Assembly (NCBI GenBank): GCA_036365515.1
Contig: CM070874.1
Span: 170,497,297 to 170,561,296 of the forward strand
DNA: 64,000 bases
Direction of reading: 5' to 3'
Origin: Torymus aiolomorphi
Lineage: Eukaryota; Arthropoda; Insecta; Hymenoptera; Torymidae
In this document: in pieces, positions 22,251 to 32,683 of the stretch
Numbering within the stretch: position 1 is the first letter of the stretch
Layout of the letters: each line of letters opens with the position of its first letter
Program-made: the position numbers and the translations under genes
The notes under the pieces: model-generated
Database searches by the model: none
What the model saw: only the letters and a program-made list of their open reading frames with translations
What the model was told of the DNA's origin: nothing

Positions 22251-24068
22251 TTATTTATTCTTAATCCCCTGTTCCAAAATATCCACACTCCCAAGATCGA
22301 AAGAATGCAAACTATTTAAACAATGTTCTTTCAAACCCGATGTACAACTTGAGCTGCGTAAACTATATTGATGTTCATATATTCTCTTTTTCAAATATCT
22401 ACCCGTTTGACCAATATAACAACCATTACAATCCCTACAATTAATTTTATAAACAACTCCCGATTTCAAACATTTATCATCCTTGTCTTTACAATTACTA
22501 AATAACCTTTCTAAATTATTATCATTTCTAAAGAAAACTTGAGTATTATGTTTACTAAAAACCCTTCTAATCCTTTCCGACAAACCTCTAACATATGGTA
22601 AACTAAAATATGCATTCTTTCCATTTCTATTCCTTGTTTGATTATCTACCCGCTGCTTCAATCCACCATTATAAATTTCCCACACTCTCTCATCAATCAT
22701 TTTATCAATAAATTTTACGGGATAACTATTTTTAATAAATGTTTCTCTAACTAAATTTAAATTCTTTTTCCTAAAATCTTTATGTGACAATTTAATCGCT
22801 CTGTCAATGACACCTTTGATCGCACCTGTCTTGTTTCCGAATTGGTGGTGAGAATCAAAATTTAAAAATCTACCTGACCATGTAGGTTTTCTATACCAAT
22901 CTAATTTCACTCTATTATTATTACCTCTAATGACTCTAATATCTAAAAAACTCAATTGATAATCTTTCTCAACTTCTTTTGTGAATTTAATTCTATCATG
23001 GATAGAATTAAACACATCCACCATTTCATCCACAAAACATTCTGGTACAACTGCAAAAATGTCATCAACATATCTTTTAAAAATAATTGGCTGAAAAACC
23101 AACTTAGACAAAGCAATACTTTCCAATTTTTCCATTACTAAATTGGTTATAACAGGTGACAAAGGTGATCCCATTGGACAACCATATCTTTGTTCATATA
23201 GACTATTATCAAAAGAAAAAATTGTGTTTTTAAAAACCAAGTTAAGTGCCTTTATAAATTCATCTTTTGTTAAACTAGTATGTACTTTAACTTCAGACCA
23301 TTTATCTTGTATAATATCATTCAACAACTCTAAAGGTATATTTGTAAACAAAGATACTACATCCAATGAAACCATCCTATGATCATTCGGAATAATAATA
23401 TCTTTCATTATACCATAAAAACTCCAACTATCTTTAATATATGAATTTGTTTTACCCACTATCTTGAACAATATATTAGACAAAAATCTAGCAAGTCTAT
23501 ACGTCGGAAAATTTATCGATGATATTATTATTCTATATGTCAACTGTTCTTTGTGAATCTTAGGAAGCCCATAACATTTAGCTACAGTGCCATTTTCACA
23601 TTTTAAATATTTAAACATACTATCTTTAATATAAACTTTTGTTTTCCAATGCATCAATAATTCTTTCAATTTATCTTGTAGTCTATTGATATGTGGATTC
23701 CTAATTTTCACATAAGTGGTATCATCCTCCAACATAAGTTGAATTTTATTAATATAATCCCTTTTATCTGAAACTACAGTTACATTTCCTTTATCTGCTT
23801 TTTGGAAGATCATATTCGGATTCTCTCTCAAGAATTTCTTCGTTATTTTTAATTCATGGAATAAATTACTGTTCAAATAATTATCAAATCTATGTTCTCT
23901 TTTAAAATTATCAACAACTTTAACTAAAGAACTCCTACATTCTTTTTTAAACTCCAGATTAAAACTACTCATACTACTTTCTACCTCAGCGATGATATTC
24001 TTGATCGGAAGAGATTTACTTGAATATGATATTTCAAATTTAGCATCCTTTGACATGATATTTACCAC
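22251..24068 (-). CDS. Penelope-like reverse transcriptase with GIY-YIG endonuclease
   Basis: A single 605-codon frame. In this numbering the RT motifs are: motif A LDVVSLFTNIP (235-245), GCPMGSPLSP (296-305) and the catalytic RYVDD (332-336). The C-terminal endonuclease has GVVYKINC, a CxxCxxC linker (C544, C547, C550) and the YIGQTGR core (551-557) with KKRIYEH. This RT-GIY-YIG order with a zinc-linked endonuclease is the signature of Penelope-like elements. The frame is open back to the truncation at about 24143, so the annotated start (a GTG) is not the true one. The enzyme itself appears intact. The near-identical, damaged copy 2 is inverted at 24958-26999. Confidence 0.9.
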   Translation of the reverse strand: MVNIMSKDAKFEISYSSKSLPIKNIIAEVESSMSSFNLEFKKECRSSLVKVVDNFKREHRFDNYLNSNLFHELKITKKFLRENPNMIFQKADKGNVTVVSDKRDYINKIQLMLEDDTTYVKIRNPHINRLQDKLKELLMHWKTKVYIKDSMFKYLKCENGTVAKCYGLPKIHKEQLTYRIIISSINFPTYRLARFLSNILFKIVGKTNSYIKDSWSFYGIMKDIIIPNDHRMVSLDVVSLFTNIPLELLNDIIQDKWSEVKVHTSLTKDEFIKALNLVFKNTIFSFDNSLYEQRYGCPMGSPLSPVITNLVMEKLESIALSKLVFQPIIFKRYVDDIFAVVPECFVDEMVDVFNSIHDRIKFTKEVEKDYQLSFLDIRVIRGNNNRVKLDWYRKPTWSGRFLNFDSHHQFGNKTGAIKGVIDRAIKLSHKDFRKKNLNLVRETFIKNSYPVKFIDKMIDERVWEIYNGGLKQRVDNQTRNRNGKNAYFSLPYVRGLSERIRRVFSKHNTQVFFRNDNNLERLFSNCKDKDDKCLKSGVVYKINCRDCNGCYIGQTGRYLKKRIYEHQYSLRSSSCTSGLKEHCLNSLHSFDLGSVDILEQGIKNK

Positions 24069-24143
24069 TTCTTCTGGTATTACTTTGTCAGTTAAATTTC
24101 TAAACCAATCCTTATTAACATTGTTAGTTTGATTGACCTGAGA

Positions 24144-24240
24144 GCGTTAGAAGGTATATTATTGATAGTTCTCGGCAGAGTTTTTTTGGCAAAATGATCG
24201 GTTCATAATTTTCAGAGATATTACAAACTAAAATTATCTT
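24144..24240 (-). repeat. R-repeat flank fragment between Penelope copies
   Basis: Reverse complement of 27441-27547 with essentially no differences (CTTCTAACGCTCT landmark). It is part of the large inverted duplication described in the findings. Confidence 0.7.
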
Positions 24241-24757
24241 CAACTGATAAGAATTTTTCCATCGGTCTTACAGTCTTACAAATTAAATTAAAATAATTAA
24301 TATTTATGGCAGTCAGATTGCCCTTGTTTATAATCACCCCCGCAGAATCTGAAATAAAAACTTAATTAAAATCTGGAAAAAACTTTGTTAGCAAAGGACG
24401 ATCTGACTGTCCACCACCACCACATTGTCCGACGTTTCGAGCCTGCTCCGGCTCCTCCTCAGGGACTGAAATAAAACCCGCGATACACCTCCTTATATAC
24501 CATGCACCCATACCCCCTTCTTTTCTCTTACCCCACCACCCTCCACATTCCCCTCTCCAACTTGCCATTCTCACTTAAATTAATAAAGAATGATAAATGT
24601 TATCTAATTTACTTGACTCTGTCATTAAATTTACATTATTCCGATTTCTTAGAATGTGAATACTTTCAAGGCTTTCCCTCTTTTATTTATTCTTAATCCC
24701 CTGTTCCAAAATATCCACACTCCCAAAATCGAAAGAATGCAAACTATTTAAACAATG
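24241..24757 (-). mobile_element. Penelope-like 3'-end fragment
   Basis: Matches the 3' end of both Penelope copies (from AACTGATAAGAATTTTTCC through the last ~25 endonuclease codons) and stops at AAACAATG (24757). It contains its own hammerhead-like motif. It abuts the start of copy 2 without a spacer, a head-to-head partial-copy arrangement known for Penelope-like elements. Confidence 0.8.
24434..24462 (-). ncRNA. Hammerhead-ribozyme-like motif, fragment copy
   Basis: Same CTGAGGA / GAGCC-GGCTC stem / GAAAC layout on the minus strand as the motifs at 22002 and 27220. Confidence 0.5.
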
Positions 24758-24758
24758 A

Positions 24759-26999
24759 AATTTAAGGATTGTAATTTTAAAGGAGCAACTCACTTTTCTT
24801 CTAAGGTGTAAAAAATCAAATATTTTTCCTAAACATATTGGAAAAAAATTTGATGATAAGGGTTTTTATCGGGATTACAATAAAAGAGTTTCTTATGATC
24901 TACGGAAAAATATTTTCTTTTTCAAAAATAAATTACTTAACTTAGAAATTAGAGATTTGAATTTTGAAATTAATCGTTTGAATAAATATTTATTAGAGCT
25001 TGAAAGATATTTATATAATAAAATAGAACAGAATGATTTGCAAGAATTTTTTCGTGGTCAAAAGAGGCACTTTGAAAAAGTAAAATATAACCATAGGAGT
25101 AAATTAAAAAGAAAATTTGAATATTTAAAGCATAGAAAACACTCTCAGGTCAATCAAACTAACAATGTTAATAAGGATTGGTTTAGAAATTTAACTGACA
25201 AAGTAATACCAGAAGAAGTGGTAAATATCATGTCAAAGGATGCTAAATTTGAAATATCATATTCAAGTAAATCTCTTCCGATCAAGAATATCATCGCTGA
25301 GGTAGAAAGTAGTATGAGTAGTTTTAGTTAAAGTTGTTGATAATTTTAAAAGAGAACATAGATTTGATAATTATTTGAACAGTAATTTATTCCATGAATT
25401 AAAAATAACGAAGAAATTCTTGAGAGAGAATCCGAATATGATCTTCCAAAAAGCAGATAAAGGAAATGTAACTGTAGTTTCAGATAAAAGGGATTATATT
25501 AATAAAATTCAACTTATGTTGGAGGATGATACCACTTATGTGAAAATTAGGAATCCACATATCAATAGACTACAAGATAAATTGAAAGAATTATTGATGC
25601 ATTGGAAAACAAAAGTTTATATTAAAGATAGTATGTTTAAATATTTAAAATGTGAAAATGGCACTGTAGCTAAATGTTATGGGCTTCCTAAGATTCACAA
25701 AGAACAGTTGACATATAGAATAATAATATCATCGATAAATTTTCCGACGTATAGACTTGCTAGATTTTTGTCTAATATATTGTTCAAGATAGTGGGTAAA
25801 ACAAATTCATATATTAAAGATAGTTGGAGTTTTTATGGTATAATGAAAGATATTATTATTCCGAATGATCATAGGATGGTTTCATTGGATGTAGTATCTT
25901 TGTTTACAAATATACCTTTAGAGTTGTTGAATGATATTATACAAGATAAATGGTCTGAAGTTAAAGTACATACTAGTTTAACAAAAGATGAATTTATAAA
26001 GGCACTTAACTTGGTTTTTAAAAACACAATTTTTTCTTTTGATAATAGTCTATATGAACAAAGATATGGTTGTCCAATGGGATCACCTTTGTCACCTGTT
26101 ATAACCAATTTAGTAATGGAAAAATTGGAAAGTATTGCTTTGTCTAAGTTGGTTTTTCAGCCAATTATTTTTAAAAGATATGTTGATGACATTTTTGCAG
26201 TTGTACCAGAATGTTTTGTGGATGAAATGGTGGATGTGTTTAATTCTATCCATGATAGAATTAAATTCACAAAAGAAGTTGAGAAAGATTATCAATTGAG
26301 TTTTTAGATATTAGAGTCATTAGAGGTAATACTAATAGAGTGAAATTAGATTGATATAGAAACCCTAAATGGTCAGGTAGATTTTTAAATTTTGATTCTC
26401 ACCACCAATTCGGAAACAAGACAGGTGCGATCAAAGGTGTCATTGACAGAGCGATTAAATTGTCACATAAAGATTTTAGGAAAAAGAATTTAAATTTAGT
26501 TAGAGAAACATTTATTAAAAATAGTTATCCCGTAAAATTTATTGATAAAATGATTGATGAGAGAGTGTGGGAAATTTATAATGGTGGATTGAAGCAGCGG
26601 GTAGATAATCAAACAAGGAATAGAAATGGAAAGAATGCATATTTTAGTTTACCATATGTTAGAGGTTTGTCGGAAAGGATTAGAAGGGTTTTTAGTAAAC
26701 ATAATACTCAAGTTTTCTTTAGAAATGATAATAATTTAGAAAGGTTATTTAGTAATTGTAAAGACAAGGATGATAAATGTTTGAAATCGGGAGTTGTTTA
26801 TAAAATTAATTGTAGGGATTGTAATGGTTGTTATATTGGTCAAACGGGTAGATATTTGAAAAAGAGAATATATGAACATCAATATAGTTTACGCAGCTCA
26901 AGTTGTACATCGGGTTTGAAAGAACATTGTTTAAATAGTTTGCATTCTTTCGATCTTGGGAGTGTGGATATTTTGGAACAGGGGATTAAGAATAAATAA
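24759..26999 (+). pseudogene. Penelope-like RT/GIY-YIG ORF, copy 2, with two frame breaks and a nonsense change
   Basis: Open back to 24759 in one frame with no obvious ATG before 24957. It includes a Lys-rich N-terminal segment absent from copy 1 (KRHFEKVKYNHRSKLKRK). Compared directly with copy 1: a 35-bp deletion at about 25328 ends the first frame; a one-T deletion at about 26300 (five versus six T) shifts the frame after YQLSF; and a TGA at about 26352 replaces the Trp of copy 1. The RT catalytic block lies in 25375-26307 and the GIY-YIG domain in 26460-26999. Non-functional as read. Confidence 0.85.
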
Positions 27000-27219
27000 A
27001 AGAGGGAAAGCCTTGAAAGTATTCACATTCTAAGAAATCGGAATAATGTAAATTTAATGACAGAGTCAAGTAAATTAGATAACATTTATCATTCTTTATT
27101 AATTTAAGTGAGAATGGCAAGTTGGAGAGGGGAATGTGGAGGATGGTGGGGTAAGAGATAAGAAGGGGGTACGGGTGCATGGTATATAAGGAGGTGTATC
27201 GCGGGTTTTATTTCAGTCC

Positions 27220-27248
27220 CTGAGGAGGAGCCGGAGCAGGCTCGAAAC
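27220..27248 (+). ncRNA. Hammerhead-ribozyme-like motif, copy 2
   Basis: CTGAGGA at 27220-27226, stem II GAGCC (27228-27232) pairing with GGCTC (27239-27243) across loop GGAGCA, then GAAAC at 27244-27248. It lies in the 3' non-coding region of a Penelope-like element, a known location for hammerhead ribozymes. Cleavage-competent helices I and III are not demonstrated. Confidence 0.55.
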
Positions 27249-27543
27249 GTCGGACAATGTGGTGGTGGTGGGCAGTCAGATCGTCCTTTACTAACAAAGT
27301 TTTTTCCAGATTTTAATTAAGTTTTTATTTCAGATTCTGCGGGGGTGATTATAAACAAGGGCAATCTGACTGCCATAAATATTAATTATTTTAATTTAAT
27401 TTGTAAGACTGTAAGACCGATGGAAAAATTCTTATCAGTTGAAGATAATTTTAGTTTGTAATATCTCTGAAAATTATGAACCGATCATTTTGCCAAAAAA
27501 ACTCTGCCGAGAACTATCAATAATATACCTTCTAACGCTCTGC

Positions 27544-28372
27544 CGGGGATCAAGGCAGAGGTTCGCGGGTAATTTTCAAATACAACAGATAAACAACCGA
27601 GTAAACCTCTAGGTAGTTTATTAACATCAATCTAATGTACAGTACAATGGTATGGGCGCCAGGTGCACGTGTCAGTTGCACCGATCAAGCTTCAGCCGGG
27701 AGCAGAAAAACCCTACTCCAAGCTGCAGCTACAGCATGTGCTGTAGCTGGCATGAATTCGGAGTCTCGTGGCTCCCGCTTCGGACGCGCACACACACGCG
27801 CTTGGAAACCGGGGACGGGAATATAAAAAGGGCAAAACTTGGCCAGGACGCTGCTGCTGCTGCTTCCTCTCGCTCTCTCGTTCTCTCTCTCGCTCTTCCT
27901 AGGGCGCTGCCTCTCCAGACGGTGGCGAGGGTAGGCAGGGCGCACTGGCACGCACACAACTTCGGCAGTGAAACACTATCGCGAGCACGCGGCACGGCGG
28001 TAGGCGACAGAATGGATAAAATGCCGGCCGGTGCGCTCACCCTGCTCTCTCCGCCGTCCCCTCGTTCGTCCATCGGCCGTCGTCTTCACTGCGGCGCGCG
28101 CGAGCGTTCCGTATACGGCTGATGCTCGCACGCGCCGTCCGGTGCCTGGGAGAGCGAGCTTGCTCATGCTCCCGCTATAGCTTGTTCGTGCTGAATCTGC
28201 TGTTGGTGTCTTCGTCTCCTGGCCTGCTGGATACGGGAGGGGAGGGACGGGTGCGCGGAGACGACAGCGGGTAGGGACGGGCGTGCGCACGTGTGTGCTC
28301 GTGTGTCGAGCGTAGCTACGTATCTCCTTCGAACTGTGCGTTCATATGTAACTGGCAATTTCCCACGTTACA
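27544..28372 (-). repeat. 3' LTR of the Gypsy element
   Basis: On the element strand it starts TGTAACGTGG (28372 leftward) directly after a purine tract (28373-28386) and ends near TG...CA at about 27544. The outer edge is less certain. The first part matches 31759-31945, which carries an additional 26-bp GC-rich segment. It is GC-rich, and ORFs on both strands within it are not believed. Confidence 0.7.
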
Positions 28373-28386
28373 ACTCCCCCCTCCTA
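28373..28386 (-). other. Polypurine tract
   Basis: On the minus strand, an AGGAGGGGGGAG-type run immediately upstream of the LTR start TGTAACG. This is the plus-strand primer site of LTR retrotransposons. Confidence 0.7.
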
Positions 28387-29363
28387 AACTCGAAGTAGTC
28401 CGTGGAATACCTTCGTACGTTTCTACTGCTCTAAACTATTAATCTGAATACAGGTTCCCTACTTTAGCTAACTTAGCTTAAGCTGAACGGTCTTAGCTGC
28501 AGCGGTGTGAGTGTAACTGTCTGTGTCTTCCATCTTCTTCTGCAGCTGGGCTTAAGTGTGAATCTGTGTGAGTGTAACCGGTGAGTGTGTGTCCTAACTG
28601 ATAGCAACCTGGCGCCGGTATTTCGGAACATCCCTCCGTTTACTCGAATACCGAACGACATCGCGACTTCCATACAGCACTCTAACATTTCCACTCTTTC
28701 ATGACTTTAAACAATAATAAAAAAATGGAAAACTGCTGTAGCAGCATCTTACCTGGCCGATCTCTTTGACTACAGTTCGTTTGAGCGGCGTTCTGGCAAC
28801 CTATCAAACATGCTGATTCTCGCGAATAAAAAAAACAACTTTAGCCAAACTATTCGTTTAAAACTGTCCTTATTTATTGCGATTTGCTGCAGGTATTACG
28901 GAAGAGCGCGCTCGCTTTCGCTTGCAGGGAATCAAATGGAGGGGGAGAGGTAAGATAAATGAAACTAAAGGAGCCATGTCTGGGCTCAGCGAGGGCCAGA
29001 AACCCTGGCGCATGCGTCAGAAAATCTCTACCGCGGCTACGCAGGAGGGGCCTTCAGTGGTCGTCCTCGACCTCGGCGCATGACTGGAATAGAGCTGGCC
29101 CCGGTAGGAGCGGATCCAGCCCTGGCAGGAGCGGGAGCCTTGGCGGGCGACCTCGCCCTCGTCCTTGGTCGACCTGGCGCAGCACTTGGACTGGTTATCG
29201 CACGAGCTGTGCGGCGCGGCCGATGGCCAGGAATGGTATCCGCCTTTCGTCCGACGAGTCCATCATTTCCAACAACAGGGTTTTGGACTGTAGCTTGAGC
29301 TTCCAGCTGTTGCGTACCTCTCGGCGGCGTTTACTTTTTTAGATCATTGACGAATACTTTCGT
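28387..29363 (-). other. Gypsy region between pol and 3' LTR
   Basis: About 1 kb with no intact ORF on the element strand. A proline/arginine/alanine-rich stretch at about 29050-29230 (minus) ends in RRGRGRPLK, an AT-hook-like core, which may be a C-terminal extension of pol or a gag/env remnant. Plus-strand ORFs here are shadows. Confidence 0.4.
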
Positions 29364-31757
29364 CTACCTCTGCGAGTCAAGATCCTCCACCAAGTACACT
29401 ACTGGAGAGTAGACTTCTACTACCTTAGCCGGTCCAACAAACCTAGGCGCTTGCTTAGCTGCAAATCGGTCCTCTGCGGACGATAGCACATGGTTTCGGC
29501 GCCACACGAGGTCTCCGACTTGGTAGAGGACTTTTCGTCGATTTTTGTTGTAATTCCGCGCTTGCCTTGCTACAGCTTTATCCATGTGTCTGCGTACCAA
29601 ATTATGCAAGGCAGGCAGTCGGCTGGCTCTTGTCTTCCACTTATCCACGTCAGGAGGGGAGGTAGGTAGAAGGTTTTCCCGGTGATTCCGGAGTAAGGAG
29701 GAAGGAGCAGGATTTCGCCCTAAATTAAGAAATGCCGGAGAAACCCCTAACGACGAGTGCACAGCACTATTTAACGCGAAACACAATTCGTTGAAGTGCA
29801 AGTCTCAATCTCGGTGATCCTCGGCTAAAAAGCTGTTGATCATTGGTCTTAAATTACGGTTGACTCTTTCCACCGGGTTTGCTTGTGCATGGTAGGGCGT
29901 AATCGTGGATTGTAGAATTCCATACTCATCTAACCTTTCAGTAACCATTCGGTTAGAGAATTCTGTGCCATTATCCGTAAGCAATACCCGAGGGCAACCC
30001 CAACGATTTACAATCCATTCCTCAAAGGCTTTTAGCACTGATTTAGCATCTGCTTTCCTCAACGCCTTCAGCTCAACGTATCTAGTAAACAGGTCTTCAA
30101 AGACAACTACATACCTGTTACCAGTACGCGAGGGAGGTTTTGGGGCCATTATATCAGCTGCTACGACAACCCATGGACCGTCCAGGTTTCTCTCCGTCAT
30201 CAGCCCAGCTGGAGCTTGCTGAGAGCTTCTGTGAGCTTGACATACTTGGCAGGCAGCTACGTACCAACGCACATCTCGATAATAGCCTGGCCAATAATAA
30301 TATGCCGCCACTCTCGCAAAAGTCTTCTCCACACCTAAGTGACCTGCTTGTGGAGTGTTATGAGCTTCAGCTAGAGTTTTTTCTCGATCTGCTTCAGGGA
30401 GAACGAGCTTCCACGCATCCATGTCCGGCAGCAACGGATCCACAGTTTTATTCGGACGGTGCGCGTACAGTAAGCCATTTACTACCTTCCAATCCGGGTA
30501 TTTCCTAGGGTTTTTCTCGATATTGCTGATTCTCCCTTGATACCATGGATCTTCAGCTGTAGCAGTGGCAATAGCTGCGAGCTCATAAGTTCCTTTCCAA
30601 GCACGCGAAAGCGCGTCCGGAACTTTGTGCAGCGCTCCCTTACGGTGTACAAATTCAATGCTGTACATTTGCAGAGCAGTATTCCATCTGGCTAATCGAC
30701 CCGCTGGGTCTTTGAGGTTATTCAACCACAACAGGCTGTGGTGGTCGGTGATGACAGTAAATTTCTCACCTAGCAAATAACCTCGCAGCCTCTCGACGGA
30801 TCATAAGACGGCGAGGCACTCCTTCTCAGTGACTGTATAATTTCTCTCTGCCTTTGACAGCGTTCTACTCACGAAATAGATAAGGTGCTCCTCGCCATCA
30901 AATACTTGCGTCAGTACTCCAGCTATAGCATAATCACTCGCATCTGTTTGCAGAGTGAAGGGTAACGACAGATCTGGCCTTACAAGCACAGGAGCTTGCG
31001 TCAGTGCGAGCTTCAGCTTCTCAAACGCTTGCTGTTGCTCTTTGTGCCACTGCCACTGAACATCTTTCCTCAACAGCTTGGTTATCGGCGCTTTATACCC
31101 TGCTAGGTGAGCTATGAATCTGGAGTACCAGTCAATCATGCCGAGAAATCTCCTTAACTGCCTGATGTTGAGGGGTGCTGGATACTCGAGGATGGGCTTC
31201 ACTTTATCTTCATCAGTCTTCAGTCCGTCCTCGTTAACGATATAACCTAAGTACTTAACCTCCGCGCAACAGAACTCAGACTTTTTGAGGTTAATCTGTA
31301 GGTTTGCGTCTTTTAACGCCGTGAGCACGATCTCTAACCACTTTGTGTGCTCTTCAAATGTTGGCGAGACGATAATGATATCGTCTAAATAGGCGAACAC
31401 ATACGGTTCCCAGGCAGCCTTGATTAGGTTATCCATGATGCGCTGGAACACAGCTGGAGCATTTATCAGCCCATATGGTAATCGGATGAAGTGGAAAAGT
31501 CCTCGCCCTGGTACTGAAAATGCGGTGACCTCTCTGCACTTCGGATCCAACGGAATCTGGTGGTATGCCTGGCTTAAATCTAGCTTAGAAATATACTTAG
31601 CGGAACTTAACTTATCTAGTATATCATCCATGTTTCGCAATGGATACGCAATAGACTTAGTATGCTTATTAGCTTGCCTATAGTCTGTGCAAAATCGGAA
31701 CAAGTCATACAATTTTGGCACCAACACTGGCAGCTTCGCCAGGGGCTATCAGATTGG
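29364..31757 (-). pseudogene. Gypsy pol (RT-RNase H-integrase), truncated with three nonsense codons
   Basis: Order RT, RNase H, integrase, as in Ty3/Gypsy. RT (31727-30801): DLSQAYHQIPLD, the active site FAYLDDIIIVS and YLGYIV. RNase H: LQTDASDYAIAGVL and ITDHHSLLWLNNLKD. Integrase (30776-29805): the H2C2 zinc motif (HNTPQAGHLG...CQVC), VVFEDLFTRYVEL, LLTDNGTEFSN and NPVERVNR. C-terminal part: 29801-29364. The three blocks share one frame and are separated by TGA codons just after LAVL (about 30800) and after HRD (about 29804), both at expected Trp positions. A TAG at 29364 precedes the final TKVFVNDLKK. The N-terminus is missing at the LTR fusion (31758). Confidence 0.9.
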
Positions 31758-31758
31758 A

Positions 31759-31945
31759 TTCGTCTCCTGGCCTGCTGGATACGGGAGGGGAGGGACGGGT
31801 GCGCGGAGACGACAGCGGGTAGGGACGGGCGCGCGCATGTGTGTGCTCGGGTGTCGAGCGTAGCTCGCCGCGGCCGCCGTGCACTTCCTTACGTATCTCC
31901 TTCGAACCGCGTGTTCATATGTAACTGGCAATTTGCCACGTTACA
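31759..31945 (-). repeat. Partial 5' LTR of the Gypsy element
   Basis: Matches the beginning of the 3' LTR (28211-28372) and ends TGTAACGTGG at 31945. The rest of this LTR and the leader are deleted. Confidence 0.8.
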
Positions 31946-32308
31946 ATCTGTACAATGAATTTTGAAGCGAATAAGACAATTTTACTATCGTAATAGTTGA
32001 ACATCGAAAACTCATTTTTTTTTTAATTTTAAAATTTTTACATTTCTGTTAATAACAAAAGAACCGTGATAGCTAGAAAATTAATTTTTTTTAGAAAATA
32101 TAGGTAATTTAATTATGTTTCGAATGCTATAAATTACATTCAAATACATAGAGCTCTAAATATCAGTTGCAAATTTATAGGCAATTGTGATATATATTTT
32201 ATGTACGTGAAATTTTGTGGAAATGTATAATCTATAAAAATTTGAATAAATTATGTTGGAGTTTTGTTATTTCTGTCTTTCTGAAGTATTAAATTTTAAA
32301 TATTGGAA
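31946..32308 (+). repeat. Dispersed repeat R, right half, then AT-rich Polinton spacer
   Basis: Up to about 32160 it continues the R repeat interrupted by the Gypsy element (ACAATGAATTTTGAAGCGAA, then AACAAAAGAACCGTGATAGC). The following 150 bp up to the PLA2 gene is AT-rich with no feature. Confidence 0.6.
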
Positions 32309-32683
32309 TTAAAAATTAATTAAAGGAATCAGTAAATTAAGTTTGAGGAAGCTGCGTGCCAATGAATTGGCAGCGGTTTTTTCATCAGCTGTAGCTGTTT
32401 CAGACAGCAATCGTACAAAAGCACGTTTCGCTAGCAAACGCTCAGCTTTAGAACGATCGCCATTGTATGAATATGCTATATCATGTTCACGACAATAATC
32501 GTCAAGGGGATTAACACCTCTTTCTCCACGTTTCAATCTATCGTTCAACTTAGTACTAGGACCACAAAAATGATATCCAGGGACATGCACCTCGAAAGGT
32601 AAGAGATTAATCAAATAATCCACAATACTCGTTGCAGGTTGTGTGGATAATTTTTCTTCTGCACTCATCATAAATGAAGCCAT
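32309..32683 (-). CDS. Parvovirus-type phospholipase A2-domain protein of the Polinton
   Basis: 124 residues. The calcium-loop motif YHFCGPST (residues 37-44) is followed by NPLDDYCREHDIAYS (58-72) with the catalytic His67-Asp68 pair and Cys40/Cys64 in the expected places. Such short PLA2 domains occur in parvoviral capsid N-termini and in some Polinton/adintovirus-like elements, where they probably help membrane escape. The C-terminus is hydrophobic. The start overlaps the end of the upstream 278-codon gene by 16 bp, suggesting one transcription unit. The frame is intact, in contrast with most genes of this element. Function inferred from the motif only. Confidence 0.8.
   Translation of the reverse strand: MASFMMSAEEKLSTQPATSIVDYLINLLPFEVHVPGYHFCGPSTKLNDRLKRGERGVNPLDDYCREHDIAYSYNGDRSKAERLLAKRAFVRLLSETATADEKTAANSLARSFLKLNLLIPLINF

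Larger units (their letters stand above)
21809..24143 (-). mobile_element. Penelope-like retroelement copy 1 (5'-truncated)
   Basis: Contains a complete RT/GIY-YIG ORF tail (22251-24068) and the 3' region with a hammerhead-like motif (22002-22030). It is truncated upstream: the match to copy 2 ends at the CTCAGGTCAATC point near 24143, where it joins an R-repeat fragment. About 125 N-terminal residues present in copy 2 are missing. Confidence 0.85.
24758..27440 (+). mobile_element. Penelope-like retroelement copy 2 (longer, coding region damaged)
   Basis: Inverted relative of copy 1 that also retains the N-terminal coding region and the 3' region (27000-27440). The final part (26935-27547) is mirrored at 24144-24757. 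Confidence 0.85.
27544..31945 (-). mobile_element. Gypsy LTR retrotransposon, internally deleted, minus strand
   Basis: The left (3') LTR is complete or nearly so. Pol is present from mid-RT to the integrase C-terminus, and only the first ~187 bp of the right (5') LTR remain, fused directly to RT. Gag, protease, the N-terminal RT and the primer-binding site are missing. It sits inside an R repeat whose halves lie at 27441-27540 and 31946-32160. Confidence 0.8.

Noticed and set aside
27635..28358. Overlapping ORFs of 60-156 codons on both strands
   Set aside because: GC-rich LTR sequence of the Gypsy element; no codon signal or known domain, and frames overlap in all directions.
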